Source: Chloroflexota bacterium
GTDB lineage: Bacteria; Chloroflexota; Limnocylindria; Limnocylindrales; CSP1-4
Direction: 5' to 3'
Assembly: GCA_015478725.1 (NCBI GenBank)
Contig: JADMIG010000005.1
Location: 62,001-126,000, forward strand
DNA: 64,000 bases
Shown here in pieces: positions 1 through 7,866 of the stretch. Made by a program: the position numbers and the translations under genes. How positions within the stretch are numbered: the stretch's first letter is position 1; each line of letters starts with the position of its first letter. Under the pieces are notes generated by a model. That model was not told where the DNA came from and ran no database searches. It was given only the letters and a program-made list of their open reading frames with translations.

Positions 1-1
1 G

Positions 2-205
2 CACACGGCGGGGTTCGTCTCGTTCGATCTCCTCTATCGCGCGAGCAACGGCGTGTCGCGGGTCATCCGCACCGGAACGACCGCGACGGCCATCTCGATC
101 GCCTCGCGCCCTGGCGGGCACTCGTACTATCTGAGCGTCCGGGCGCGTGATCGCGCCGGCAACGTCTCTCCCTGGAGCGCGCCGCTCCACGTCTGGGTCC
201 CTTAG
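2..205 (+). CDS. C-terminal end of a fibronectin type III-like protein (5' truncated)
   Basis: An open frame enters at the window edge and ends at TAG 203-205. It encodes about 67 residues with beta-sandwich character, ending YYLSVRARDRAGNVSPWS then a short tail. The Y-x-L/V-x-V-R-A-x-D-x-A-G-N-x-S pattern is the typical last two strands of a fibronectin type III or bacterial Ig-like repeat, usual in secreted or surface proteins. The rest of the gene lies upstream of the window, so the full protein cannot be named. Confidence 0.7.
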   Translation, partial: HTAGFVSFDLLYRASNGVSRVIRTGTTATAISIASRPGGHSYYLSVRARDRAGNVSPWSAPLHVWVP

Positions 206-229
206 GTCGCACGCGCTCCCGGAGGCAGG

Positions 230-1660
230 ATGGGCCGCCACCCGTTCTCGGCGGTCAACCTCATCAGCGATCCGATCCACGGCTACATCGAGCTGACCAA
301 GCGGCTCTCGGCCGCCGAAGCCGCTGCGGCCGGGCTCCCGACCGAGACCGCTGCTGAGGAGGACCTCGTCGATTCGACGTGGCTTCAGCGGCTCCGCCGG
401 ATATCCCAGCTCCAGAGCGCCCGCTGGGTCTTCCCGAGTGCCGAGCATTCCCGATTCACCCACGGCCTCGGCGTCATGCACGAGGCCGGCCTCTGGGCCC
501 GCCAGCTGTACCCGTCACTGCGGGCTCGGCTGCTCGCCGACGGCGCCGCCCCAGGGGGCGGAGGAGGTCCGCCGGCTCTCCCGTCGGAGGGCCTCGTCGT
601 CGAGACGATGCGGGTCGCCGGGCTCCTTCACGACGTGGGCCACGGACCATTCGCCCACTTCTTCGACGAGCACGTCCTCCGCGACTTCTCGGCGCCACCG
701 GATCGCCGCCGTGACGGCGCGAAGCCGCTGACCCACGAGGATCTCAGCCAGCTCATCATCGAGCGCGAGCTCGGCTCGACCATCTCCGCCCTTCGCCGCG
801 CACCCGGCGCCACGGCGGCGCGCGACGCGTTCGAGCCGGGCGAGGCGATCGATCCGCGCTGGGTCGCCTTCCTCGTCTCGAAGCCGGCCCTCGTGGACCC
901 CACGATGCCACCCTGGGTGCGACTCCTCCAACCCCTCCTGTCCGGCGTCTTCACGGTCGACAACCTCGACTACGTCCGCCGCGACGCCTACTTCACCGGC
1001 GTCGCGACCGGCCCGGTGGACGTCGAACGGCTGCGGCGGTACGCGTTCGTCGGCGAGCGGGGCCTGACGCTCTACGAACCGGGGCTCGGCGCCCTGGAGG
1101 TATTCCTCTCCAGCCGCCTCTTCCTCTACCAGCAGGTGTACTTCCATCGCACGGTCAGGGCGATCGACCTCGACCTCGGCGAGGTCTTCGGCCCGAGCAT
1201 CGGGGCGATCTTCGGCCTCCGCTCGCCGGCCGAGCACTTGGGGGCCTACGCCGACCTCGACGAGTACGCCCTGCTCCACCAGGCCGCCCTGTGGTCGCGG
1301 GGCGAGGCCGTTCGCGAGGACCCCACCCCCGGCGACGGGACCGTCACCCGTGCCGTGGCGGATTCGTGGCGGGCGATCCTCCTGCGCCGCCCGCGATGGC
1401 GGAGCGAGGCGGAGATCCGGCTCTCCTACGAGGACGTCGTGCCGGAGGCGGAGATCGCCGCGCTCGGCCCGCCCGAACCGGGCCGGGTCGTCATCGATCT
1501 CGCGGTCGTCGACGCCCGACCGGCGGACGCGACCGCCACTGATTCGCTGCTCGCCGTCGAGGGCCGCGACGGGCAGCCCGCGGCACCGCTGAGCCGGACC
1601 ATCGGGCGGCTGCCGGCCTGGTCGCTGATCGCGCGGCGGTATCGGCGGATCGCGACCTGA
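230..1660 (+). CDS. HD-superfamily phosphohydrolase (COG1078-like, dNTPase-related)
   Basis: A 476-residue protein with a recognisable HD metal-binding domain. Histidines sit in HSRFTHGLGVMH (about residues 73-84), the His-Asp pair is in LLHDVGHGPFAH (about 132-143), and a later Asp is in TVDNLDYVRRD. This order matches the COG1078 family, relatives of dGTP triphosphohydrolase acting on nucleotides in the cytoplasm; the true substrate is unknown. The start is the ATG after GGAGGC. Glycine- and proline-rich insertions near residues 105-120 are family-variable loops. It begins 24 bases after the preceding truncated gene, and the two need not be functionally related. Confidence 0.9.
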   Translation: MGRHPFSAVNLISDPIHGYIELTKRLSAAEAAAAGLPTETAAEEDLVDSTWLQRLRRISQLQSARWVFPSAEHSRFTHGLGVMHEAGLWARQLYPSLRARLLADGAAPGGGGGPPALPSEGLVVETMRVAGLLHDVGHGPFAHFFDEHVLRDFSAPPDRRRDGAKPLTHEDLSQLIIERELGSTISALRRAPGATAARDAFEPGEAIDPRWVAFLVSKPALVDPTMPPWVRLLQPLLSGVFTVDNLDYVRRDAYFTGVATGPVDVERLRRYAFVGERGLTLYEPGLGALEVFLSSRLFLYQQVYFHRTVRAIDLDLGEVFGPSIGAIFGLRSPAEHLGAYADLDEYALLHQAALWSRGEAVREDPTPGDGTVTRAVADSWRAILLRRPRWRSEAEIRLSYEDVVPEAEIAALGPPEPGRVVIDLAVVDARPADATATDSLLAVEGRDGQPAAPLSRTIGRLPAWSLIARRYRRIAT

Positions 1661-1712
1661 TGCCGCGCACCGCCTGCGTCGGGCGGGCCACGCCCGGCCT
1701 GCCGAACGCCGG

Positions 1713-2705
1713 ATGGTGACCGACGGTCGCAGCGGCGACGGCGCGGCGGCCGGGGCAGCGGCCCTCTTCGGGTCCGCGTACGTCGCGACCGCGGTCGCGC
1801 TCCAGTCGTTCGGACCGCTGCCGATCGCCCTCTGGCGCGGCGTCGGCGCGGCCACGATCGTCGGCGTCCTCGTCCTCCGCGATCGGCGCCGCCTCGCCAG
1901 TGTGTCGACCGTCCATCGCGGTGCCGGGGTGCCGGTGCGGCCGTGGGCGGGGTGGCTCTCGTCGCGCCGGCTCTCGATCGGACGGCTCGGGCGCCTCGTC
2001 GTGCTCGGGCTCCTCGGCGGACCGGCCTTCATCGTCGGGATGAACCTCGCCGTCAGCGCGTCGGGTGCGACGATCGCCTCGTTCGTCGCCGGCCTGTACG
2101 CCGTCCTCGCCGCGGTCCTCGCTCCGTTCGTCCTCCGGGAGCGCCTTGGGCCGAGCGCGATCGCCGGCTTCGCCGTCGCCCTCCTCGGCACCGCGCTGCT
2201 CGCGGAACTCGATCCGGCGTCAGCGTCGATCGCCGGCATCGTGGCCGGACTCGGTGCGGCAGCAGCCTTCGCCGCCTATCTCGTGCTGTCGCGCCGCTGG
2301 GCCCGCGACCTCGGCCTGTCCGGGCTGGCCATCGTCGAGACGAACTTCACCGCGACGGCGCTCGTGCTCCTCCCCCTCGCGCTCGTCGTCAGGCCGGAGC
2401 CGGTCGTTCCGGCCACCATCACCCCGGATGCGCTCCTCGCGCTCGGGTGGCTCATCGTCGCGAGCGTCGGCGGCCAGCTGCTCATCGTGGCGAGCGTCCG
2501 TCGCATCGCGGCGCGGCGCTCGGCGGCCTTCCTCCTCGTCAACCCGATCACCGCCACGGTCCTGGCGGCGATCCTCCTCGGCGAGCGCCTCGCGCCGATC
2601 CAGCTCGTCGGTGCAGCGCTCGTGCTCGTCGGCATCGCCCTCGCCAGCGATCTCGCCGCGTCCGTCCGCGGATGGGTCGCGGTCCGGGCGGGCGCGCCGT
2701 CGTAG
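1713..2705 (+). CDS. EamA/DMT-superfamily transporter
   Basis: A 330-residue, strongly hydrophobic protein with about ten predicted membrane segments in two similar halves, the layout of the drug/metabolite transporter superfamily (EamA, RhaT-like). Typical features are the early S-x-Y-V-A-T-A and F-G-x-L-P-I-A-L-W-R stretch and the second-half motif around NPITATVLAAILLGERLAP, in which the E-x-L-x-x-x-Q pattern of EamA domains is visible. These proteins export or import small metabolites such as amino acids; the substrate cannot be read here. It follows the HD gene by 52 bases on the same strand and may be co-transcribed. Confidence 0.85.
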   Translation: MVTDGRSGDGAAAGAAALFGSAYVATAVALQSFGPLPIALWRGVGAATIVGVLVLRDRRRLASVSTVHRGAGVPVRPWAGWLSSRRLSIGRLGRLVVLGLLGGPAFIVGMNLAVSASGATIASFVAGLYAVLAAVLAPFVLRERLGPSAIAGFAVALLGTALLAELDPASASIAGIVAGLGAAAAFAAYLVLSRRWARDLGLSGLAIVETNFTATALVLLPLALVVRPEPVVPATITPDALLALGWLIVASVGGQLLIVASVRRIAARRSAAFLLVNPITATVLAAILLGERLAPIQLVGAALVLVGIALASDLAASVRGWVAVRAGAPS

Positions 2706-2741
2706 CTTGCGCGTTTCCCGCCGTCGCGCGTCGCTCCGCCG

Positions 2742-5102
2742 CTACGGCCCGAAGCCCGGCAGCCGCGCCCCGAGATACGGAGCGACCGCCGTCGAGAAGA
2801 CCGCCGTCAGATGCTGGTAGTCGCGGTAGATCAGGACATTCCCGACGATCGCCGGGCACGGCTCGGACGGGCAGACGAGCCGCCCGGGATCGAGGAACGA
2901 GACGCCCGCCGACGCGGCCGCGGCGCCCTCAGCCGCGAGGTACACCGGATCGAGGGCCGTCGCCGTCAGCGTCGCGCAGGCCAGGGCGTCCGTCAGGTGG
3001 GCGGACAGACAGACGGGTGGATCGACCCCCGATCGAGGCGTATCCCCGATGAGGAGGACGTGCGGGGCGAGCTTCGCGAGGCGACCGAGCGTGCGAGCGA
3101 GCGCGGCGTTCCAGAGGGGCATCCGATCGGCGACCGGAACCGGCGAGCCGGCGATGGCGAGGGTGTACAGGCTGTCCGAAGCGACGATGAGTCGCGGACG
3201 CTCGGCCGCGATGCGGGCGAGGACGTTCGTCCGCCACGTCCCGCATTCGGTGTACGTTCGGCCGAGGGCGCTGTTCCAGACGTTGACATCCGCCGTCGGG
3301 CAGGCCGATTTCGTCAGCGACACGAGGCGCCACCCGTCCTGGATCGCAAGGCGCTCGAGGGCCGGGAACCACTGGGCCGCGTGCGAATCGCCGAACAGGA
3401 TCATCGTCTTCGTCGAGGTCGTGAGGCCGAAGGCGCACGGACCCGGTCGAGTCGCCGCGAAGTCGAGATGGCAGCCGTCCGCGTACGTGACGGGAAGGCT
3501 GCCGCGAGCGGCCGCGAGCGATGGTCGGAGGTTCGCGGGAACGCGACCGGCGGCGGTCGGGGGCCGCGTGGGAGTCGCAGGCGGCGAGTCGGTCGGGCCG
3601 TTCGCTGCGGTCGCCGACGGCGCGGCGCCGGGCGTCGGGGCAGTCGGCGTCGAGCCCGAGGAGGCCGAGCCCGAGGAGGCCGAGCCCGTCGTCGGTGCCG
3701 ACGACCCGAGGATCGTCCCGAGATCCGCCGGGAGGCTCGCCCCCGGACCGCCGCCGGTGGAGGCGAAGGCGGGCGACGAGAGGGCCGCGTTCCCGATCCC
3801 GATCGTGAGGCTCGCCACGAGGACCGTCGCGACCCCGGCGATGGCGAGGCTCCGGCCCGGGCGGAGTCCGACGAATCGACCGCGCCGGATCGGCTCCTCG
3901 ACGAAGCGCTGGCTCAGCGCGGCGATCGGGATCGCCACGAGGGCGAGGAGGATCCGGACCGGCAGCGGGAGCGTCGTCTCGAGGGCGGCGGCCGGGATGA
4001 CGAGGATCGGCCAGTGCCAGAGATAGAGGGAGTACGAGATCCGGCCGAGCCAGCGGAGCGGCGCCGTGGACAGCACCCGCCCCGCGACACCGAGCGAGCG
4101 GGTGAACCCACCGGCGATGACGAGCGCGGCACCCGCCGTCGGCAGGAGGGCGGCGGTCCCGGGAAAGGCGGTCGTCGTGTCGAAGATCATCCCGGCGATC
4201 ACGATGAGCACCACGCCGATGGCGGTCAGTGCGGTGGCCAGTGCGGCCGGCAGCTCGAGCGATCGGAACGCCGCGAGCGCCAGGAGCCCGCCGAGTGCGA
4301 GCTCCCAGGCCCGGGCCGGGAGCGAGTAGAACGCCCACGGTTCGGCGACCCCGGTGAGGACGATCGAGAGAGCGAGCGAGGCGATGCCGACGCCGGTGAT
4401 CACGGCGGCCAACCGGGCGACGCTCAGGGTTCCCGCCGACGACCTGCTGCCGGCCTGAACGCCGGGGAGTCGCGCGGCCTGTCCGCCGGAGCGGCGCCCG
4501 GACCACCGCACGGTGAGGAGGAGCAGGGCCGGCCAGAGGAGATAGAACTGCTCCTCCACGCCGAGCGACCAGTAGTGGAGGAGCGGCGACGGTGCGAGCT
4601 CGGACTGGAGGTAGTCGGTGGCCTGGAACGCGAAGCGGAGGTTCGACACATAGAGCGCGGCGGCCGTCCCGTCTGCGGCGATGTCCGGGACGCGGAGCGG
4701 CGGCAGGAAGATCGCGGCGGCGGCGACGGTGACCACGATGACGAGGGCGGCCGCCGGGAGGAGCCGGCGGGCACGTCGTGCATAGAACGCGGCGAGGGAG
4801 ACCGTCCCGGTCCGCTCGAGCTCGCGGGCCACGAGCCCCGTGATGAGGAAACCGGACAGGACGAAGAAGACATCGACCCCGATATATCCGCCACCGAACC
4901 CGGGCACGCCCGCGTGGAACAGCAGGACGAGGAGGACCGCGACCGCCCGAAGCCCCTCGAGATCCGGCCGGAACCGATCGGTGGTCGTGTCCGGTGCGTG
5001 ACCGTGGCCGGGCTCGGCCCGGGGCAGATCCGGATGGCGCGAGTCCGGGCGGCGGAGGTCCGAGCGGCGCGGGGCCGAACGGCCCAGGTCGAGTCGAGTC
5101 AC
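2742..5102 (-). CDS. OafA/YrhL-type acyltransferase with C-terminal SGNH domain
   Basis: A 786-residue membrane protein. The N-terminal half is an acyltransferase-3 domain: it opens with FRPDLEGLRAVAVLLVLLFH and has GGGYIGVDVFFVLSGFLITG, a catalytic-type His in YWSLGVEEQFYLLWP, and about ten membrane helices. After a Ser/Thr/Pro/Gly-rich linker (about residues 440-500) comes an extracytoplasmic SGNH-hydrolase-like domain with the serine motif ILFGDSHAAQW and a C-terminal D-x-x-H in RDYQHLT. Such fusions O-acetylate cell-surface glycans: the membrane part passes acetyl groups across and the SGNH part transfers them. The GTG start at 5102 has no clear ribosome site, and the first 40 residues are Arg/Asp/Pro-rich, so the true start may lie slightly inside. 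Confidence 0.88.
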   Translation of the reverse strand: MTRLDLGRSAPRRSDLRRPDSRHPDLPRAEPGHGHAPDTTTDRFRPDLEGLRAVAVLLVLLFHAGVPGFGGGYIGVDVFFVLSGFLITGLVARELERTGTVSLAAFYARRARRLLPAAALVIVVTVAAAAIFLPPLRVPDIAADGTAAALYVSNLRFAFQATDYLQSELAPSPLLHYWSLGVEEQFYLLWPALLLLTVRWSGRRSGGQAARLPGVQAGSRSSAGTLSVARLAAVITGVGIASLALSIVLTGVAEPWAFYSLPARAWELALGGLLALAAFRSLELPAALATALTAIGVVLIVIAGMIFDTTTAFPGTAALLPTAGAALVIAGGFTRSLGVAGRVLSTAPLRWLGRISYSLYLWHWPILVIPAAALETTLPLPVRILLALVAIPIAALSQRFVEEPIRRGRFVGLRPGRSLAIAGVATVLVASLTIGIGNAALSSPAFASTGGGPGASLPADLGTILGSSAPTTGSASSGSASSGSTPTAPTPGAAPSATAANGPTDSPPATPTRPPTAAGRVPANLRPSLAAARGSLPVTYADGCHLDFAATRPGPCAFGLTTSTKTMILFGDSHAAQWFPALERLAIQDGWRLVSLTKSACPTADVNVWNSALGRTYTECGTWRTNVLARIAAERPRLIVASDSLYTLAIAGSPVPVADRMPLWNAALARTLGRLAKLAPHVLLIGDTPRSGVDPPVCLSAHLTDALACATLTATALDPVYLAAEGAAAASAGVSFLDPGRLVCPSEPCPAIVGNVLIYRDYQHLTAVFSTAVAPYLGARLPGFGP

Positions 5103-5425
5103 CAGGTCGGGATTCTGACCGCTCCCGCCGATGACCGCCGTCGGGGGCGGAGTCGTGGACCCTCGGCCCGGGCCGGCACCTGGCCAGTCGCACGCCGCAT
5201 GAGCGTTGGGACCGACGTCCCGCCCCCTCGGGCTCGATCCGGTGCGCTCCCTGGCGGCAGCCAGGGTGCTCCACGCACGGATCGGCAGGCCGCGACCCGT
5301 GCCGGCTCATCCGAGCAGCCACCGGACCGACCTTACGTTCGCTCGGCGTGCAACTAGCCACGTTCCGCTGCTTCGGGGTCGCGATCTCGACCCGACCCCG
5401 AACCCTCGGGGTATCATCGCCGCCC
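5103..5425. other. Intergenic region before tRNA-Arg
   Basis: About 320 bases separate the acyltransferase start from the tRNA. Open frames here on either strand are only GC-driven shadows. A TATCAT hexamer at 5412-5417 ends 8 bases before the tRNA and is a plausible -10 element for it; no convincing -35 was seen. Nothing else is recognised. Confidence 0.5.
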
Positions 5426-5501
5426 GCGCCCGTAGCTCAGTGGATAGAGCGACTGACTTCGGATCAGTAGGTCGGGGGTTCGAATCCCTCCGGGCGCGCC
5501 A
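5426..5501 (+). tRNA. tRNA-Arg (anticodon TCG), CCA encoded
   Basis: The full cloverleaf can be folded by eye. The acceptor stem GCGCCCG (5426-5432) pairs with CGGGCGC (5491-5497). The D arm is GCTC/GAGC, the anticodon stem ACTGA/TCAGT carries loop CTTCGGA (anticodon TCG), the variable loop is AGGTC, and the T arm is GGGGG TTCGAAT CCCTC. Discriminator G is followed by encoded CCA at 5499-5501. Anticodon TCG reads the CGA/CGN arginine codons. Confidence 0.97.
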
Positions 5502-5597
5502 TGACAACCTGGGGCAGCGCGAGGGCCAGGCCGTTCGAATCGGGAGCTCGTGCGCATCGCCCCGGGCTGGCCCAAGGCGGATGCAGTGCATGCGGTG

Positions 5598-5933
5598 TCA
5601 GAAGACGATGCGTGTCCCGAGGATCTCCTCGCGCACGGCGCGGCCACTCAGGGCACGGACGAACTCGACGGCGTCGATCTCGGTCGGGGGCTCGCCAGTG
5701 CCGGCTTCGAACCGGCCCCCGGCCGGTCCGCCCAGCACCAGGTTGAAGGGGCGGCGGTGCTTCCTGGCCCAGTCCAGGACGCAGTCCTCAACGATGCGGC
5801 CGTCGTGCTCCGGCGTGAGGACCATGTCACGCCCGGTTGCCCGAGCGATATCCACGTGTTGGATCCATGTGTCGCGGGTGAGGATCACCTCGAACGGCTC
5901 GCGCAAGGTGAAGCGACCTCCGAAGTCGTTGGC
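5598..5933 (-). pseudogene. C-terminal remnant of a maleylpyruvate isomerase family (MDMPI, mycothiol-dependent type) gene
   Basis: About 112 codons, open from 5933 down to the stop at 5598, match the C-terminal part of the TIGR03083/MDMPI family. The signature blocks are a TRDTWIQHVDIARATGR stretch, then HDGRIVEDCVLDWA, PFNLVLGGPAGG and EIDAVEFVRALSGR, ending LGTRIVF as complete family members do. A TGA (5934-5936) cuts the frame just upstream, and the N-terminal half, which carries the DinB-like His ligands, is not found in any frame over the next 280 bases. The family uses mycothiol in actinobacteria and some Chloroflexota. It is most likely a decayed gene beside a tRNA; translation of the remnant from TTG 5906 cannot be excluded. 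Confidence 0.6.
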
Positions 5934-6213
5934 TCAGCTGCCGAGCCATCAGCCTGAGGGCTGTCCCGAGCCTCCCGACCCAGAGAGTCCGGCCGGCCGA
6001 CGACGAGACGGATCGCCTTGCGACCGCGTTCAAGCGCCAGCGTGATACCAGTCCCGAACTTCACGACCAGATGTGAAAGAAGATCCACGGCGCGATCGAC
6101 GCCAACACCGAACGCTCACACGACGACGACGACCGCTGACCGCGGCCGCTGGAAGCCGTCCCAGGATTCGTGAAGGTCGAGCTTGCGATGCCCCTGCGGT
6201 GGCGGCCGGGCGG
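5934..6213. other. Gene-free stretch upstream of the MDMPI remnant
   Basis: No frame over this stretch shows a recognisable family. A minus-strand frame (about 5885-6110) reads like protein (DLLSHLVVKFGTGITLALER) but has no homology I recognise and no ribosome site. It may be further decay of the neighbouring gene. Confidence 0.35.
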
Positions 6214-6477
6214 CTACTCCGCGCGGCGGCGCTTCGGACGCTCTTCCACCTTGACCTTGGGCTCATGGCCGGGTCGTGGCGGGCGCGGAAGGGTCCCCGG
6301 CGCCATGTCCGGGCGGCGAGGCTCAGGGCCTCGCGTGCGCGCACTCTCGACGGCCGCGGCGAAGGCCTTCGCGACGGCGGGCGGGACACTGGCGATCCAC
6401 GCGGCCTCGACCTGGCGGACCCGCTCGTTGTCCGCAGCACGCCGCTCGCGCTCTCGCCTGGAATGTTTCGTCGCCAC
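6214..6477 (-). CDS. Small basic hypothetical protein (87 aa)
   Basis: A short, very Arg/Lys-rich protein whose N-terminal half looks helical (ERRAADNERVRQVEAAWIAS, then an Ala-rich stretch). The C-terminal half is Pro/Arg/Lys-rich and probably disordered, ending KRRRAE. It starts at GTG 6477 with a strong AGAGGAGGA ribosome site 4 bases upstream, which is the main reason to accept it. It sits directly downstream of the YjbQ gene (45-base gap) and could be the last gene of that operon. The charge suggests nucleic-acid or ribosome contact, but no family is recognised. Confidence 0.55.
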   Translation of the reverse strand: MATKHSRRERERRAADNERVRQVEAAWIASVPPAVAKAFAAAVESARTRGPEPRRPDMAPGTLPRPPRPGHEPKVKVEERPKRRRAE

Positions 6478-6522
6478 CGGTTCCTCCTCTGAGCATGACC
6501 CCGTCCGACGTGAGTGTACGAG

Positions 6523-7023
6523 CTATTCGCCGAGCAGCTGGAAATGGACGGTCCGATCGCGCGGGCGGACGGCGTCGAAGTCGACGAAGTAGACGTGACC
6601 GAACTCGCCCAGTTCGATGACTCCATCCACGATCGGGATCGTCTCCGAGCGACCGATCAGAGCGGATCGAATGTGCGCGTCGGTATTCAGACTCCAGACC
6701 GCCTGTTCCCCGAGATCCTGCTCGGCATGCTGGATGTGCTTCGGTCCTGGGTGCAGGTACTGACCCTCGCGTCGGCACGTCGGCACGATCGCTTCGAGGC
6801 GATCCAGCATGTCCTGGAGGAGATACTCCGTGCCGTCGAACAACGTGTCGTGCGATTCCTCCTGGATGATCACGCTGCACGTGGTGTGCTTCGAGTAGAC
6901 GGTGATCGTGCCCATGAGGATCGCGGATCTGGCGACCGCCTCCCGAGCCGCCTCGGTCACATCGTGGAACATCGGCTTGTTGAGGTGGCTGTGAACGTCG
7001 ACGGTGTGGTGATGGACGGTCAT
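6523..7023 (-). CDS. YjbQ family protein (UPF0047, secondary thiamine-phosphate synthase type)
   Basis: A 166-residue protein with the complete YjbQ/UPF0047 pattern. HTTCSVIIQEE occurs near residue 46, a Glu/His-containing middle (HPGPKHIQHAEQDLGEQAVW) follows, then NTDAHIRSALIGRSETIPIV with the closing block on VYFVDFDAVRPRDRTV. E. coli YjbQ has weak thiamine-phosphate synthase activity, but the physiological role of the family is unsettled. Here it is the distal gene of a sugar-catabolic operon, 69 bases after the TPI-like gene. That points to a link with sugar-phosphate metabolism rather than thiamine; this link is inference. Confidence 0.88.
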   Translation of the reverse strand: MTVHHHTVDVHSHLNKPMFHDVTEAAREAVARSAILMGTITVYSKHTTCSVIIQEESHDTLFDGTEYLLQDMLDRLEAIVPTCRREGQYLHPGPKHIQHAEQDLGEQAVWSLNTDAHIRSALIGRSETIPIVDGVIELGEFGHVYFVDFDAVRPRDRTVHFQLLGE

Positions 7024-7092
7024 CTCATCGATCCTCTCATGTGCGACACACGGACTGCCCGATCGCTCCTGCGGTCCGCTGCGGACCGTTCC

Positions 7093-7818
7093 TCATCGGG
7101 CTCCGACGGCCGGATGCGCTCTCATCCAGGCGTGCTGCATGGCGGCGATCATGGCCTGCATCTGGGCGATCGGATCCGCCGCCCTGAGGATGCCGCTCGA
7201 GGACCCGGTCGCACCGACGCCGAGAGCGACCATCTGCGCAACGTCATCGGGCGTCTGGATCCCGGCGCTGCACATGACGATGATCTCGGGATCGATCCGG
7301 CTCACGAGGGCGATGGTTCGCTCGACGAAGCCCCGCATCGCGGTGGCTGCCGAGTGAGCGGCGCCGATCAGCTCAGGCGGCTCGGCAAGGACGATGTTCG
7401 GGCCGAGCTGGGCGACGGCCGCCGCCTCTTCCGGCGAGTCCGCGCAGACCATCGTCGCGAGACCGACCTCATCGGCTCGCCTGATGGCCCGGTGGATCTC
7501 GGCGAGCGTCATCCTCCGTTCCGAGTGGTTGAGCATCGTGCCGACCGCCCCGGCCTCCTTGAGCGCCTCGGGCAGGACGCTTCCTGCTCCGCGGCCCACC
7601 TCCACAGGGTCCATGTGCTGGGCGAACACGAGCAGGTGCCGGGTCTCCCGGGCGATCGCCGGTATGTCCACGTGCTGCGGATCGAAGATGACGGTGACGC
7701 CGTGCTCAAGGCTCAGGCGGTCCGCCTCTTTCGCCAGTCGCACGGCCTCGGCGCCGTAGAGGTAGCCCTTCAGGCCGATCTCGAACACGGGCGCCCTGAG
7801 GCGCGTCAGGTCATGCAT
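7093..7818 (-). CDS. Archaeal-type triose-phosphate isomerase-like protein
   Basis: A 241-residue TIM barrel resembling archaeal triose-phosphate isomerases more than the bacterial TpiA type. Visible catalytic positions are a Lys near residue 17 (GLKGYLYG), His 98 in GTMLNHSERR and Glu 146 in LAEPPELIG. The block VFAQHMDPVEVGRGAGSVLP followed by EALKEAGA is also family-typical, as is a C-terminal phosphate loop with SSGIL. It probably interconverts dihydroxyacetone phosphate and glyceraldehyde 3-phosphate, or a related ketose phosphate, after the aldolase step of this operon. It lies 48 bases after the isomerase gene. A specialised TPI in a catabolic operon suggests the product may be an unusual triose or tetrulose phosphate. 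Confidence 0.82.
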   Translation of the reverse strand: MHDLTRLRAPVFEIGLKGYLYGAEAVRLAKEADRLSLEHGVTVIFDPQHVDIPAIARETRHLLVFAQHMDPVEVGRGAGSVLPEALKEAGAVGTMLNHSERRMTLAEIHRAIRRADEVGLATMVCADSPEEAAAVAQLGPNIVLAEPPELIGAAHSAATAMRGFVERTIALVSRIDPEIIVMCSAGIQTPDDVAQMVALGVGATGSSSGILRAADPIAQMQAMIAAMQHAWMRAHPAVGAR

Positions 7819-7866
7819 CGTGGCCCTCGGCGGGTTTCGCTCCCGCCAACGCAGCCTCGTTCGTGC

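Noticed and set aside
2811-5357. 848-codon plus-strand open frame
   Set aside because: Arg/Gly/Glu-rich shadow of the acyltransferase gene on the other strand; no family resemblance.
5307-5591. Minus-strand frame containing RRDSNPRPTDPKSVALSTEL
   Set aside because: This is the well-known false peptide from reading a tRNA gene backwards; the sequence is the antisense of tRNA-Arg.
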